This document shows, one piece after another, positions 26,828 through 36,027 of a stretch of 62,739 nt of DNA. Positions within the stretch are counted from its first letter, which is position 1, and every line of letters starts with the position of its first letter. Location: positions 1 to 62,739 of the forward strand of contig JACRKG010000007.1 in assembly GCA_016215315.1 (NCBI GenBank), written 5' to 3'. The translations under genes and the position numbers were made by a program. The stretch is from Candidatus Woesearchaeota archaeon (GTDB lineage Archaea; Nanobdellota; Nanobdellia; Woesearchaeales; ARS49). The notes under the pieces were generated by a model. That model made no database searches and had not been told where the DNA came from. It saw nothing but the letters and a program-made list of their open reading frames with translations.

Positions 26828-27088
26828 ATGGAAGTACAAGTATATTTTTCGAATATAGGAATGAACAATTTTGTTGAAGATTTAACTATCGTTAGATCTC
26901 ACTTAGAAAAGATTGTAAAAGAAGATGCTAGAGGAGTTGACTTAAGAAGAATTACTGTTAAAGGAGATATGTTAAGCAAGAAAATCTTAGGCTACGATGT
27001 AGTTGATTTCGCAGTTAAAGATCAACAACCAGGCAAAACATACACACAATTAAAAGACTTTTATGTGCCAATGGGACGATTAATGTGA
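26828..27088 (+). CDS. small conserved-looking hypothetical protein
   Basis: An 86-aa soluble protein (VQVYFSNIGMNNFVEDL, GVDLRRITVKGDMLSKKILGYDVVDFAV). It has a strong GAGGTGAT ribosome site 7 bases before the ATG, which supports real translation. It is monocistronic, with a structured gap upstream and a heptamer repeat downstream. The family was not recognised. Confidence 0.6.
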   Translation: MEVQVYFSNIGMNNFVEDLTIVRSHLEKIVKEDARGVDLRRITVKGDMLSKKILGYDVVDFAVKDQQPGKTYTQLKDFYVPMGRLM

Positions 27089-27090
27089 TT

Positions 27091-27231
27091 AGTTTACAGT
27101 TTGTAGTTCATAGTTTATAGGACATGCTGTAAGTCATCAACCGTTTGCGGGTAAGTACGGCAGTGCGCATCACACTTGAGCTGCTTGTTTTCCTAGTTTT
27201 GCGCAATCAAAAGACCGCTGTAAACTATCCT
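27091..27231. repeat. heptamer repeat with long insert
   Basis: Rightward units AGTTTAC, AGTTTGT, AGTTCAT, AGTTTAT and the centre AGGACATGCTG match the other copies. The expected opposite arm is split: CATCAACCGTTTGCGG, then about 75 unrelated bases, then GCTGTAAACTA. It looks like a copy interrupted by an insertion or rearrangement. Confidence 0.5.
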
Positions 27232-27304
27232 AATAATCTACAGACAGTATTAAAAAACTTATTGCATTAGTGGTTATGAAAACAATTTTTTGGAGGAATA
27301 AAAA

Positions 27305-27967
27305 ATGTCAAATAAATACTCAAAAGCGTTAGTAACCGGACTAGTTGTTTTAGGTTTAAGCGGAATCGCATCAAGCCAAGAAGAAAACCAACCAGAACAA
27401 CCTACAAAAGTAGAGCGCACTTTAACTTCTACTCCCGATGCAAATACTACACTTAATGAAGATCTAGCTGCAAAAGTTAGAAAGCTAGCAGAGCTAGTTA
27501 TGACAAAAGAAAAAGGAACAGTTCAGAAACAAGTAGATAAATTTGGGACCTTTGTATATGCAACAATAACTTTTTCAGACGAATCTAAAGGATACGAAGT
27601 CATTGTTTATGATGACAACGGAACTGCAGAAATCACAAATCCCGAAAATCATCCATCAGATGTTCTAATTATAGGAGCATGTTCTTTAACTGAAACTAAT
27701 GAAAGAAAAGCATATTTTTTTGCAGATGGAAGATTGGACGGAAACTTAAACAGAGCATCCACGTATGTTGCACCCACCAACAATTTATTTCCTCCAGCGG
27801 GCATAATTGGTGGGCCTGAGTTCGAAGAAAATCAATTAAAAGAATTCAAAGTATTCGAAAAAGACTGGCTTGGAGAAGTAATTCTAGGAGCAGAATATCA
27901 AGAAGAACTCCAAGTAGAATATGAAAAAGTTCTTGATGAGTTAATAAAAATATACAAAACGGAGTAA
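27305..27967 (+). CDS. exported or membrane-anchored hypothetical protein
   Basis: A 220-aa protein with an N-terminal hydrophobic segment (residues 8-24, ALVTGLVVLGLSGIASS), then a Glu/Gln/Pro linker and an alpha/beta domain. GGAGGAAT lies upstream of the ATG. No family was recognised. It is probably extracellular. Confidence 0.6.
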   Translation: MSNKYSKALVTGLVVLGLSGIASSQEENQPEQPTKVERTLTSTPDANTTLNEDLAAKVRKLAELVMTKEKGTVQKQVDKFGTFVYATITFSDESKGYEVIVYDDNGTAEITNPENHPSDVLIIGACSLTETNERKAYFFADGRLDGNLNRASTYVAPTNNLFPPAGIIGGPEFEENQLKEFKVFEKDWLGEVILGAEYQEELQVEYEKVLDELIKIYKTE

Positions 27968-27991
27968 TTCTTTTTTTATTTCTTTCTTTTA

Positions 27992-29103
27992 TTAAAACTT
28001 AACTTCTTCCAAACTTTTCATGCTTTCAGCAACTATTTTATTCATATCTATTTCTTTATTTCCTCTTTCAACTTGTTCCATACTTGCTCTTGTTAGCGGT
28101 CTTTTCGCAATTATACTGCAGCAGTCTTTGTATTCTTTTATGCTTTCTTCGTAAACACCTATTTCTTGTGCTAAATCGATTATTTCATCTTTGTTAAAAC
28201 CTATTACTGGCCTCAGAACTAAAGAATTTATTCCATAACTAGTGCTTTGCAAGTTTTGCATTGTTTGACTTGCAACTTGTCCTATGCTGTCTCCAGTTAT
28301 TATTGCACCATAATTTTCTTTTAGAACAACTTCTTGGGCAAGTCTTAGAATAAAATTTTTGAATAAAACCAAATCAATTCGTTCATTTGAACTCAAACTT
28401 TCAAATTGGTAATTATGATAAGGAACTAAAAAAGTTTTGAATTACCTTGATATTCGTTGAGTTTTTTTACTAATGCTTCAATTTTTGTTCCTAAAACTTG
28501 TTTGTTTTCTCGGTAAGTGTGTATGTGCAGGAAATCGACGTGACATCCTCTTTTCATTGTCATCCATGCTGCAACGGGAGAATCGATTCCTCCAGATAAT
28601 AAGCACAACACTTTTCCGCTAGTTCCAACAGGTAGTCCTCCATAAGCGGGTTGTCTTTCATGGAAAATATAAGCGGTATCCTTGGTTATATCTACATTTA
28701 GTTTTTTTTCTGCATTTTTGAAATCTATCTTTATTCCTAATTTGTTTGCCATTTCTCCAATCTTTTTGCTAGTTTCAATGGAAGTCATTGGAAAACTTTT
28801 ATCAGATCTTCTAACTTCAGGATTTAAAGTTTTAATGCTTAAATTTTTTAGTATTTCTTCAACTTTTTCAAATAATTTATTTCTATCAACTATTTCTACT
28901 TTAGCATAGTCTTTTATTCCAAAAATTTTTTTGAACTCGTTAATATTAGTTTTATCATCAACAGTGCATAGAATTCTTCCCATGTCTTTTTTTATTTTTA
29001 TTTCGCCGAAGTGATTTTGAATATTTCTAACTAAAATATTTTCGAAAAAACCCCTATTCTTGCCTTTAAGTATTATTTCCGAATGATGTACTAGGACGAA
29101 CAT
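27992..29103 (-). pseudogene. thiI: tRNA 4-thiouridine synthetase, split by a one-base frameshift
   Basis: Together the two frames encode a ThiI-type enzyme (sulfur transfer to tRNA U8). The first part (29103 to about 28426) has the N-terminal ferredoxin-like/THUMP region and the PP-loop LLSGGIDSPVAAW. The second part (to 27992) has GDSIGQVASQT, LRPVIGFNKDEI and CCSII. At a run of six T on the coding strand (around 28430), frame one reads SKLF and stops; adding one T gives SKLFLVPYHNYQFESL straight into the second part. Causes could be a sequencing error at the homopolymer, a real inactivating mutation, or a programmed slip. Confidence 0.85.
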
Positions 29104-29145
29104 AAAACAAAAGAATCAAGTTAGATTTAAAAGAGTTTGCAAGTT

Positions 29146-29186
29146 AGTTTATAGTTTACAGTCTTTAGTACTGTAAACTGTGAACT
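29146..29186. repeat. palindromic heptamer repeat, short copy
   Basis: AGTTTAT, AGTTTAC, AGTCTTT, then AGTACT as centre, then GTAAACT and GTGAACT. The palindrome is directly after the HAD gene stop at 29187. Confidence 0.65.
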
Positions 29187-29882
29187 TTATTCTAAGCTTC
29201 TAACATACTCAACAACATTATCTTGTGTTAGGACTTTCCAGAATCTTCTTTTTGCGTAAATTGCAAAACTATCCGTTGGATTAATCACTATTTGATGTGG
29301 AACAACTTCTAGCATGCATTTGTCATGTTCGGAATCGCCCATTGCTAGAGAGTTCGATAAACTTAATTTATTCTTATGCACATAATCTGTTATTGCGTCT
29401 TCTTTTCCTTTAGGCAAGTGTAGTTTTGTTATTATGTCTCCAGTGTATTTGCCTTTTTTTATTTCACACTTTGTTGCCAGCAAACCATCCATTCCTAAGT
29501 CTTTTGCTGCAAGACTAACAACTTCATGGGCTCCTGCTGAGACAAGAACTAATTCATGATTTTTTTCTTTAAATATCTGCATTACTTCAAAAGCAAAAGG
29601 ATAAATGCTATCTTTAAAAGAAGGATAAAATTCTTTTGCAGCACTAGTTATATCTTCAGAATTTCTTCCTTTCAAGCCTCCAGCCCATAATTCTCCCCAG
29701 ATTAGCATGTAGTCATTGTAAGAAATGTTTCCTTCATTGTATCGTTTTACTAAGCTTTTTTGAACTGGATAAAAGTCTTCATGATACAATTTTCTCTCGT
29801 AAAGAAAGTCTAAAAATTCTGAAGATATTCTTCCTTTGCTTAATGTTCCATAAAAGTCCGAAAACACAATTTTGTCGTTCAT
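29187..29882 (-). CDS. HAD-superfamily protein with altered motif I
   Basis: A 231-aa HAD protein of the phosphoserine-phosphatase-like (IB) type and a tandem paralogue of the gene upstream. Motif I reads FSDFYGTLS: the nucleophile D9 is there, but the second Asp (general acid/base) is Tyr11. Motif II (LVLVSAGAHE) and motif III/IV (KGK, AMGDSEHD) remain. The altered residue suggests reduced or changed phosphatase activity. The ATG at 29882 follows the upstream stop by 7 bases; longer readings overlap the neighbour. Confidence 0.8.
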   Translation of the reverse strand: MNDKIVFSDFYGTLSKGRISSEFLDFLYERKLYHEDFYPVQKSLVKRYNEGNISYNDYMLIWGELWAGGLKGRNSEDITSAAKEFYPSFKDSIYPFAFEVMQIFKEKNHELVLVSAGAHEVVSLAAKDLGMDGLLATKCEIKKGKYTGDIITKLHLPKGKEDAITDYVHKNKLSLSNSLAMGDSEHDKCMLEVVPHQIVINPTDSFAIYAKRRFWKVLTQDNVVEYVRSLE

Positions 29883-29889
29883 TTTTATT

Positions 29890-30612
29890 TTAATATTTGT
29901 CCTTTGCAGGCAGAGTTCTTTGCACATAGTCTAGAATTGTTTCATGAGTATGCCTTTGCCAATTATTTTTTTTAGCAATTTTATCTAAGCTCACTGAAGG
30001 ATTTAACGCAACTGGATGTGCAACTAAACTCAACATCCCAGCATCATGCTCTGTATCTCCTAAAGCTACTGAAAGATCTAAAAATAAAGGAGTTCCAAAA
30101 ATGTATTTTCTTATTGCTTCTTCTTTTCCCTCAAGAGTGTGTAAATTAGAAAGTAATCTGCCAGTATAAATTCCTCCATTTGTTTCACATCGTGTTGCAA
30201 TAACATCATCCATTTTCAAGTCTTGAGCTGCAATATTTATTACTTCTTGAGCGCTAACTGAGACGAGAACTGAATAAAAATTTTTATCTCGGAATACTTT
30301 CATTAAATCAAAAGAACTTTTGTAAATATTATTTCTAAATGAAGGATAAAAATCTCCTGAAGCGGAATTAATTATTTCTTCCTCTTGTCCTTTAAGGCCT
30401 TGAGCCCAAGCAACAGCCCAAGCATCAGTCCATTGTTCATAACTAATAGATCTCTCTTCAAATCTTTTAACTAATTTCATTTGTTCTTCATAACTCTTCC
30501 CAGAATACAATTTGTTCTCAAAAAGAAAATTCAAGAATTCCATAGAAATATCACTATCACTCAAAGTTCCGTCAAAATCCGAATAAACTGCTTTGTTACA
30601 ATAAGGTCTCAT
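29890..30612 (-). CDS. HAD-superfamily phosphatase (SerB-like)
   Basis: A 240-aa HAD phosphatase with an intact motif I (YSDFDGTLS), motif II (SVLVSVSAQE) and motif IV (ALGDTEHD), and a helical cap (about 20-90), as in phosphoserine-phosphatase-like enzymes. The substrate is unknown. It is followed by the degenerate paralogue at 29187, which shows the same order of helices (SxEFLxFLxExKLYxxxxY), so the pair arose by tandem duplication. Confidence 0.85.
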   Translation of the reverse strand: MRPYCNKAVYSDFDGTLSDSDISMEFLNFLFENKLYSGKSYEEQMKLVKRFEERSISYEQWTDAWAVAWAQGLKGQEEEIINSASGDFYPSFRNNIYKSSFDLMKVFRDKNFYSVLVSVSAQEVINIAAQDLKMDDVIATRCETNGGIYTGRLLSNLHTLEGKEEAIRKYIFGTPLFLDLSVALGDTEHDAGMLSLVAHPVALNPSVSLDKIAKKNNWQRHTHETILDYVQRTLPAKDKY

Positions 30613-30741
30613 AATAAACTATTGTTCTTGTTTTATTTTTAAATCATTCTAATTAACAAAAAGTCGCACCAATTATTTTAAATATTAAAAAAGTCTTTTT
30701 GTTCGATAATGTTTATAAAAACAATCACAAGAAGAATCTTC

Positions 30742-31908
30742 ATGGAAAAAAGATTATTCTCGAGTGAAAGCGTTTGTGCAGGTCACCCTGACAAACTTGC
30801 AGACATAATTTCAGATGCAGTACTGGACGAAGCATTTCGTCAAGATCCTCAAAGCAGAGTTGCTTGCGAAACTTTCTTACCAACAGGACAGGATGTTTTT
30901 GTTGGTGGAGAAATAACAACAACTGCTCATTTAGAAATTGAAGAAATTGCAAGAAATGCAATAAAAGAAGTAGGTTACGCAGATGAAAGTCATGGACTAG
31001 ATTACAAAACAGTTAGAATTCATAATTTAACAAAAAGACAATCACCAGATATCGATATGGGAGTTACTGCAAAAGGAGATAAAGAACAAGGTGCGGGTGA
31101 TCAAGGATTAATGTTTGGGTTTGCAGTTAATGAAACTCCAGAATTAATGCCTTTGCCAATAACTTTAGCACACAAGTTATGTCAAAGATTAGAATTCGTT
31201 AGAAAAGAAGGAATTGTTCCTTACTTAAGGCCAGATGGTAAAGCGCAAGTAACAGTTGAATACGACGCTCAAGGATTGCCTATTGGTGTAGATACAGTAG
31301 TTGTCTCAGCACAACACGATCCAATAGAACACGTTGTTATTGAATCAGACTTAATTAATAATGTTGTAATGCCAGTACTAGGCAATTATGTAAACAAAAG
31401 TGGGAAAACAAAATTCTTAATTAACCCAACAGGTAATTTTGAAGTTGGAGGACCAACAGGCGATGCAGGACTGACTGGAAGAAAAATAATTGTTGACACG
31501 TACGGCGGAGGATCATTACTTTACAGAGCTGCTCATGGAGGAGGAGCTTTTAGTGGTAAAGACCCTTCAAAAGTTGACAGAAGTGCAGCATACGCAGCTC
31601 GTTACATTGCTAAAAATATTGTAGCAGCAGGCTTAGCTCATGCATGCGAAGTACAATTAGCTTATGCAATAGGAGTTGCTGAACCAGTAAGTGTTTTAAT
31701 AAATACATTTGGCACAGGAAAAGTAAGTAACGAAGTTCTTGCAGAAAATGTAAGAAAAATATTTCCATTAAAACCTGCAGACATAATAAAACACTTCAAT
31801 CTAAAAAGACCGATTTATTCAGGAACAACAAGGTATGGTCATTTTGGAAAAGCAGGATTACCTTGGGAGAAAACTGACAAAATTAACGATTTGAAAGAGT
31901 TGAGTTAA
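30742..31908 (+). CDS. metK: S-adenosylmethionine synthetase, bacterial type
   Basis: A 388-aa methionine adenosyltransferase that makes SAM from methionine and ATP. Motifs: [13 protein letters not shown] at the start (methionine/ATP site), [12 protein letters not shown] and [19 protein letters not shown]. This is the canonical bacterial/eukaryotic family, not the divergent archaeal MAT family, so transfer from bacteria is likely. The ATG at 30742 lies about 25 bases after TTTATAAAA; an ORF start at 30709 is inside that box. The lipoprotein gene starts on the next base. Confidence 0.95.
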   Translation: MEKRLFSSESVCAGHPDKLADIISDAVLDEAFRQDPQSRVACETFLPTGQDVFVGGEITTTAHLEIEEIARNAIKEVGYADESHGLDYKTVRIHNLTKRQSPDIDMGVTAKGDKEQGAGDQGLMFGFAVNETPELMPLPITLAHKLCQRLEFVRKEGIVPYLRPDGKAQVTVEYDAQGLPIGVDTVVVSAQHDPIEHVVIESDLINNVVMPVLGNYVNKSGKTKFLINPTGNFEVGGPTGDAGLTGRKIIVDTYGGGSLLYRAAHGGGAFSGKDPSKVDRSAAYAARYIAKNIVAAGLAHACEVQLAYAIGVAEPVSVLINTFGTGKVSNEVLAENVRKIFPLKPADIIKHFNLKRPIYSGTTRYGHFGKAGLPWEKTDKINDLKELS

Positions 31909-32412
31909 ATGAAAAAAACATTGACACAAATCGTTGCAGCACTAGCAATCTCTTTTTCAACACTAAGTTGTAATCCAGTAACAAATCTTCCTTCAGTAGT
32001 TCTATATCCCATGAACACTCTCTCTATTGGAGAATATTCGGGAGTAACACGACCTTTAAGACAAGTTATTAATGATCAAGCAACTTTTGAAAATTTATGG
32101 ACCGAAACGGTAAGCATAACATTTCCTAAACCACAATTGCCAGAAGTAGACTTTAATAAAAATTCGGTTGTTGCAGTCTACATTGGAGAATTATCTCATA
32201 GTGATGGAGGAAATTTAAAGTTAGTACACTCAATTGAAGATATAGGTGATGCTGTAGAAATCTATTTGAAACCCAAAAATTCAGAAACACCTAGTCCTCC
32301 TCAAAGTGAAATCGCTGTTCCCGCATTAAGCCAACCATACCAATTAGTTAAAACAGAAAAAATAAACAAAAAAGTAGTATGGATTGATTGGAAAGGTAGA
32401 AGTTCTGAATAA
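31909..32412 (+). CDS. lipoprotein with PrcB-like domain
   Basis: A 167-aa lipoprotein: signal peptide with lipobox STLSC (Cys about 21), then one compact domain whose pattern (DFNKNSVVAVYIGE, DGGNLKLVHSIEDIG, VEIYLKPKNSETP, SQPYQLVKTEKI) resembles the C-terminal domain of PrcB, a protease-complex partner. No protease is nearby. Its ATG abuts the metK stop, so it is in the metK transcript. Function unknown. Confidence 0.65.
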   Translation: MKKTLTQIVAALAISFSTLSCNPVTNLPSVVLYPMNTLSIGEYSGVTRPLRQVINDQATFENLWTETVSITFPKPQLPEVDFNKNSVVAVYIGELSHSDGGNLKLVHSIEDIGDAVEIYLKPKNSETPSPPQSEIAVPALSQPYQLVKTEKINKKVVWIDWKGRSSE

Positions 32413-32432
32413 ATTCTGCTTGCAGAATTTAT
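32409..32432. terminator. perfect palindrome holding both convergent stop codons
   Basis: Arms ATAAATTCTGC and GCAGAATTTAT (11 bp each) with a TT loop. The plus-strand stop (TAA, 32410-32412) and the minus-strand stop (32429-32431) occupy mirror positions. It is likely a bidirectional terminator. Confidence 0.6.
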
Positions 32433-33232
32433 CCTCTCACAATCTTCTGCATTGTTTTAACAAAGTCTATCGCTCGGTTTCTGTAGTCTTCAAATTCTTT
32501 TCCAGTAATTCTTTGTACTTCTCTATGAGTTATTTTTTTGCTTAGAGTATAGAAAAAATCCATTTCTTTAACATAATACATTTTTACCAAATTAGTCCTC
32601 ACTAAAACTTTCTTTATTTCTTCTGCAATTAAATCAGGAGCTGGAGGAACAACACCGTGAGTCATTAATGCTGCATGAGCAGAATCAATAACAGCCCAGT
32701 ACAAATCTAGAACTGCTTGCATTATATGCCAATCTGCTCCTTGAATTGTTGTTGGCGCTCTTGTGTAATAAGCCCAAATACTTTCTTTAGTTGGCTTAAT
32801 TCTTCCTTCAGCCAGTAATCTTTGTGCTGGCTCAAAAACACCAGTATCAAATAATGGGTAACCATCACGCAGCATATTAGTTACTATCGGATCACCATTT
32901 CTAACATAATCCCAAAAATTAGTCAACTTCATTGTGGTAATATGTAATCTCTTTGAAGTTTGACTTGCGGTTTTTTCAGTAATTATTCTGTAAGCTTCAA
33001 CTACTTCAGGAGTAAGAATTGCCACTAAGTCATCAACAAGAATCAAAACATCAATATCTTTTTCATGAACTGTTTTTACTTGTTTGGCGGTACTGCCAAA
33101 CAAAACAATTGACTTCAAGAAATCTTTCATCTCTTTAGATAACAAATCTGCAAATTTCTTCGCTAGCTTAAAATCAGCATCATCAGTAGGAAGTTTAGAT
33201 TTTTGCTCAGGTCTTTTAATTTCAAAATCCAT
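32429..33232 (-). CDS. MNT-type nucleotidyltransferase
   Basis: A 267-aa protein with an N-terminal polymerase-beta-type nucleotidyltransferase domain: SIVLFGSTAKQ (GS motif) and KDIDVLILV (DxD metal site) at about 43-70. The rest is helical (HEPN-like length, DWHIMQAVLDLYWAVIDSAHAAL) and may be the substrate-binding half. The length, with both halves fused in one chain, differs from two-gene MNT/HEPN toxin pairs. The ATG at 33232 lies about 25 bases from TTTATATATA; the TTG at 33238 is not needed. Confidence 0.75.
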   Translation of the reverse strand: MDFEIKRPEQKSKLPTDDADFKLAKKFADLLSKEMKDFLKSIVLFGSTAKQVKTVHEKDIDVLILVDDLVAILTPEVVEAYRIITEKTASQTSKRLHITTMKLTNFWDYVRNGDPIVTNMLRDGYPLFDTGVFEPAQRLLAEGRIKPTKESIWAYYTRAPTTIQGADWHIMQAVLDLYWAVIDSAHAALMTHGVVPPAPDLIAEEIKKVLVRTNLVKMYYVKEMDFFYTLSKKITHREVQRITGKEFEDYRNRAIDFVKTMQKIVRG

Positions 33233-33349
33233 ACACAAGACTTTGCTCTCTATATATAAAAGGTTTTATCACCATTACGGAATGAAGACAACACAAAATC
33301 TGGATCTTTTATGCCAAACATATTTAAGTATTTATCGGCAATTTATTTT

Positions 33350-34072
33350 ATGAAAAAATTGGTGTTGTTCGATTTAGATAATACTTTAGCCGAAAGCAAA
33401 TCAGAAATTGATGAAGAAATGTCCGGATTGCTCTTTAAGCTTCTCGAAGTCAAGGAAGTGGGAATTATTTCTGGAGGTTCTTATGAACAATTTCAAAAAC
33501 AGCTTTTGAAAAAACTAAGTAATTCTTTATTACTAAATAAGCTCTGCTTATTTCCTACTTGTTCAACAAGTTTTTATCAATATAATAATGGTTGGATGGA
33601 AATTTATTCAGAAAAATTAAGTGAAGAAGAGAAAAAGAAAATATTTGGTGCTTTTTCACAAATTATCGACTTAACTCCTAATTATGGAGAACTATTGGAA
33701 GATAGACAAACTCAAATTACATATTCTGCTCTCGGCCAAAAAGCTCCTTCCGAAATAAAGAAAAAGTGGGATCCCGACTGCAAAAAAAGATTAGCCTTGA
33801 AAGAAAAATTGGAAAAATTAATTCCAGAATTTGAAATAAAACTAGGAGGAAATACTTCTTTAGACATAACAAGAAAAGGAATAGATAAAGCGTACGGGAT
33901 TAGAAAAATTGAAGAAAAATTAGGAATTAAAAAAGAAGAAATCATTTACATAGGAGATGCATTGTTTGAAGGAGGCAATGATTATCCGGTAAAACAGGCA
34001 GGTGTTGATTGCATAAGTGTTAAAGGCCCAGAAGAAACAAAAAGAGTAATACTTGAAATATTGAAGAGTTAA
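33350..34072 (+). CDS. HAD-IIB hydrolase, phosphomannomutase-like
   Basis: A 240-aa HAD protein. Motif I FDLDNTLAES (residues 6-15), motif II IISGGSYEQF, and the C-terminal signature YIGDALFEGGNDYPVKQAGVDCISVKGPEET, close to that of eukaryotic-type phosphomannomutases. That family interconverts mannose-6- and mannose-1-phosphate, so a sugar-phosphate role is plausible. The ATG at 33350 follows a TATTTAAG/TTTAT-type promoter; upstream ATGs would include it. Confidence 0.78.
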   Translation: MKKLVLFDLDNTLAESKSEIDEEMSGLLFKLLEVKEVGIISGGSYEQFQKQLLKKLSNSLLLNKLCLFPTCSTSFYQYNNGWMEIYSEKLSEEEKKKIFGAFSQIIDLTPNYGELLEDRQTQITYSALGQKAPSEIKKKWDPDCKKRLALKEKLEKLIPEFEIKLGGNTSLDITRKGIDKAYGIRKIEEKLGIKKEEIIYIGDALFEGGNDYPVKQAGVDCISVKGPEETKRVILEILKS

Positions 34073-34151
34073 AACTTTTAAAACAAAAAAAAAGCAAAGT
34101 GTGATGTTTTTGTCATAAATATTTATAAATCTAAAAATCAGCAATTGTTCT

Positions 34152-35978
34152 ATGGTTGAATTTAATACAATGTATGCTCCGGCAGATAGAAAAGTGCATG
34201 AGTTAGAAGAAAGACCTAGAAAAAAATTAGAAGATCCCATAATACCAATCAGTGAATTAGGAGTCACTGTTCCAGAAACGGATAGAAGTGGAAAATTCGC
34301 AAGTATAGTTCAAAATGTTCAAGCAGCAATAAGAAGAGGTACTGGAAAATTACAATTAGTAATGACAGAACCACACACTAATGTCGTTGGTGGAAGATTT
34401 AAAGGCCACGGTAGAGAAGTAAGAGAAGCAATAAAAGAAGTATTATTAGCTAACGATGCAGAATTAGTAGGTATAGAATTACCGACTTCATTAAACAATC
34501 TTTCAGGACTAGACCAACAAAGAGGTGTTTTTAGTGAAGAAATTAGGCAAAAACATTTGCAAGAAGTTAGAGATGCAATAAAATTTGCATCAGACATAGG
34601 TCAAGGCGGCGACATTGATGTTGTTTCATTTGAGTTTCCTAGAACTGTTTTTGATGCAAAATGGAATAAAGAAGGCAAATGGAAAGGAGTTTTTTCAGTT
34701 CCAGAAGAAGAAAAAAGATCAAACATTCAATTCGTTGACGGCACTTCAGGAAAAGTACAACAATTAGATAGAGATAACTTGCCTCCACCACAAGGTTTGG
34801 AAGGTGAAGGAACACCTTGGAAATGGAAAGAATACGAGGAATTAGCAGAAGAAATAAAAAAGAGTCCAGAAAAATATCAAAAATACAAAGACATTCTAGG
34901 AAAAAACAAAGAAGACTGGGCATTTGATTTATTAAAAGATTCGTTCTACGGAAAAACAGAAAGACAAGCAAAAAGACAAGAATTATATCACAAAATGGAA
35001 GCTAAAAAATTAGAACATAACGCAAACATAATGAAAAAACAACTAGTTACAAAATTCGGAACTGAAGACGAGAATAGCTGGGATAAAAATGATGAAGAAT
35101 ACAAAGAATATAAATTTCATTCAGATTTTGCAAAACAAGAAAGCATTCAAGCAAAAGAGTATGCAAGCAAAGTAAAACAAGAAGAAAAAATGATCAAAGA
35201 ACTCAGACCTTTAAGCACTTACGCTAAAGAAAATTCAATTAAAAGTTACGCAGAAGCAGGAATTTGGGCAATGGATGAAACACATAACAGCAAAAATATC
35301 AAAAGACCAATCGCAGTAGGCCCAGAAATCGGATGGCCACACGCTTACGGAGGACATCCAGAAGAATTTATTGAATTAATTAAAAGTGCAAGAAGAAAAA
35401 TGGCTGAAGACCTAATTGCAAAAAGAGGCTACACAATAGAACAAGCAAACGAACAAGCAAAAACTCACATTAAAGGAACATTTGATACAGGACACATGGG
35501 TATGTGGTTAGAAAAATTCAGACCTGAACTACCCTGGGATACAAGAGTTAAAGAATTCAATAAATGGTACATGGATTACGCGAAAAAACTAGCAGACAGC
35601 GGCACAGTTGGAGGAATACAATTAGTAGACGCTCACGGTGCAGAACACGCTCACTTACCTCCAGGACAAGGAATATTTCCAGTAGTAGAAGCAGCAAAAG
35701 AATTTAAGAAAAGAGGATTCACAGGATACATGGTTAGCGAAGGACACGAAGAAGAAAGAATGGGCGAAGGAAGAATAATGCTAAAAACATGGGAAGCATT
35801 CAATTCACCAATAAGCTCAGGCTACAGTCCAGGAGTATCACCACAAAACTTTGGAGAAATGCACAGAGGATATTTCGGAAGACAATACGCACCAACACAA
35901 ATGTTCGGATCATACACCCCCCCATCAGCAGAATACAAACCCTGGGCTGGAGGAAAAAACCCAATCAGCTTTGAATAA
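34152..35978 (+). CDS. large TIM-barrel sugar isomerase/epimerase-like protein
   Basis: A 608-aa protein with xylose-isomerase/endonuclease-IV-like TIM-barrel marks in two parts: LVMTEPHTN, ELVGIELPTSL and EFP near the start, and IAVGPEIGWP, FDTGHMGMWLEKF and LVDAHGAEHAHLPPGQG toward the end. A Lys/Glu-rich helical insertion (about 195-370) separates them. The acidic and His residues would bind a metal. The insertion and length are unusual for the family. ATTTATAAATC lies about 25 bases before the ATG. It may act on sugars or as a scaffold; the exact reaction is unknown. Confidence 0.65.
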   Translation: MVEFNTMYAPADRKVHELEERPRKKLEDPIIPISELGVTVPETDRSGKFASIVQNVQAAIRRGTGKLQLVMTEPHTNVVGGRFKGHGREVREAIKEVLLANDAELVGIELPTSLNNLSGLDQQRGVFSEEIRQKHLQEVRDAIKFASDIGQGGDIDVVSFEFPRTVFDAKWNKEGKWKGVFSVPEEEKRSNIQFVDGTSGKVQQLDRDNLPPPQGLEGEGTPWKWKEYEELAEEIKKSPEKYQKYKDILGKNKEDWAFDLLKDSFYGKTERQAKRQELYHKMEAKKLEHNANIMKKQLVTKFGTEDENSWDKNDEEYKEYKFHSDFAKQESIQAKEYASKVKQEEKMIKELRPLSTYAKENSIKSYAEAGIWAMDETHNSKNIKRPIAVGPEIGWPHAYGGHPEEFIELIKSARRKMAEDLIAKRGYTIEQANEQAKTHIKGTFDTGHMGMWLEKFRPELPWDTRVKEFNKWYMDYAKKLADSGTVGGIQLVDAHGAEHAHLPPGQGIFPVVEAAKEFKKRGFTGYMVSEGHEEERMGEGRIMLKTWEAFNSPISSGYSPGVSPQNFGEMHRGYFGRQYAPTQMFGSYTPPSAEYKPWAGGKNPISFE

Positions 35979-35999
35979 ATTTTTCTTCGAAAAATTTAT
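35975..35999 (+). terminator. hairpin after the TIM-barrel gene
   Basis: ATAAATTTTTC and GAAAAATTTAT with a TTC loop; the left arm includes the stop codon. The right arm also supplies the AATTTATAAAAA box for the C39-like gene. Confidence 0.5.
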
Positions 36000-36027
36000 A
36001 AAAAAAGAAAAAAAAAGAAAACTTAAA

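Noticed and set aside
29146..29186. Heptamer repeats as CRISPR remnants or telomere-like repeats
   Set aside because: The arms are palindromic, units are degenerate, there are no spacers, and the sites are dispersed between unrelated genes.
35851..36027. Long N-terminal extension of the C39-like peptidase
   Set aside because: It overlaps the end of the TIM-barrel gene in another frame and is low-complexity; a TATA box precedes the internal ATG at 36028.
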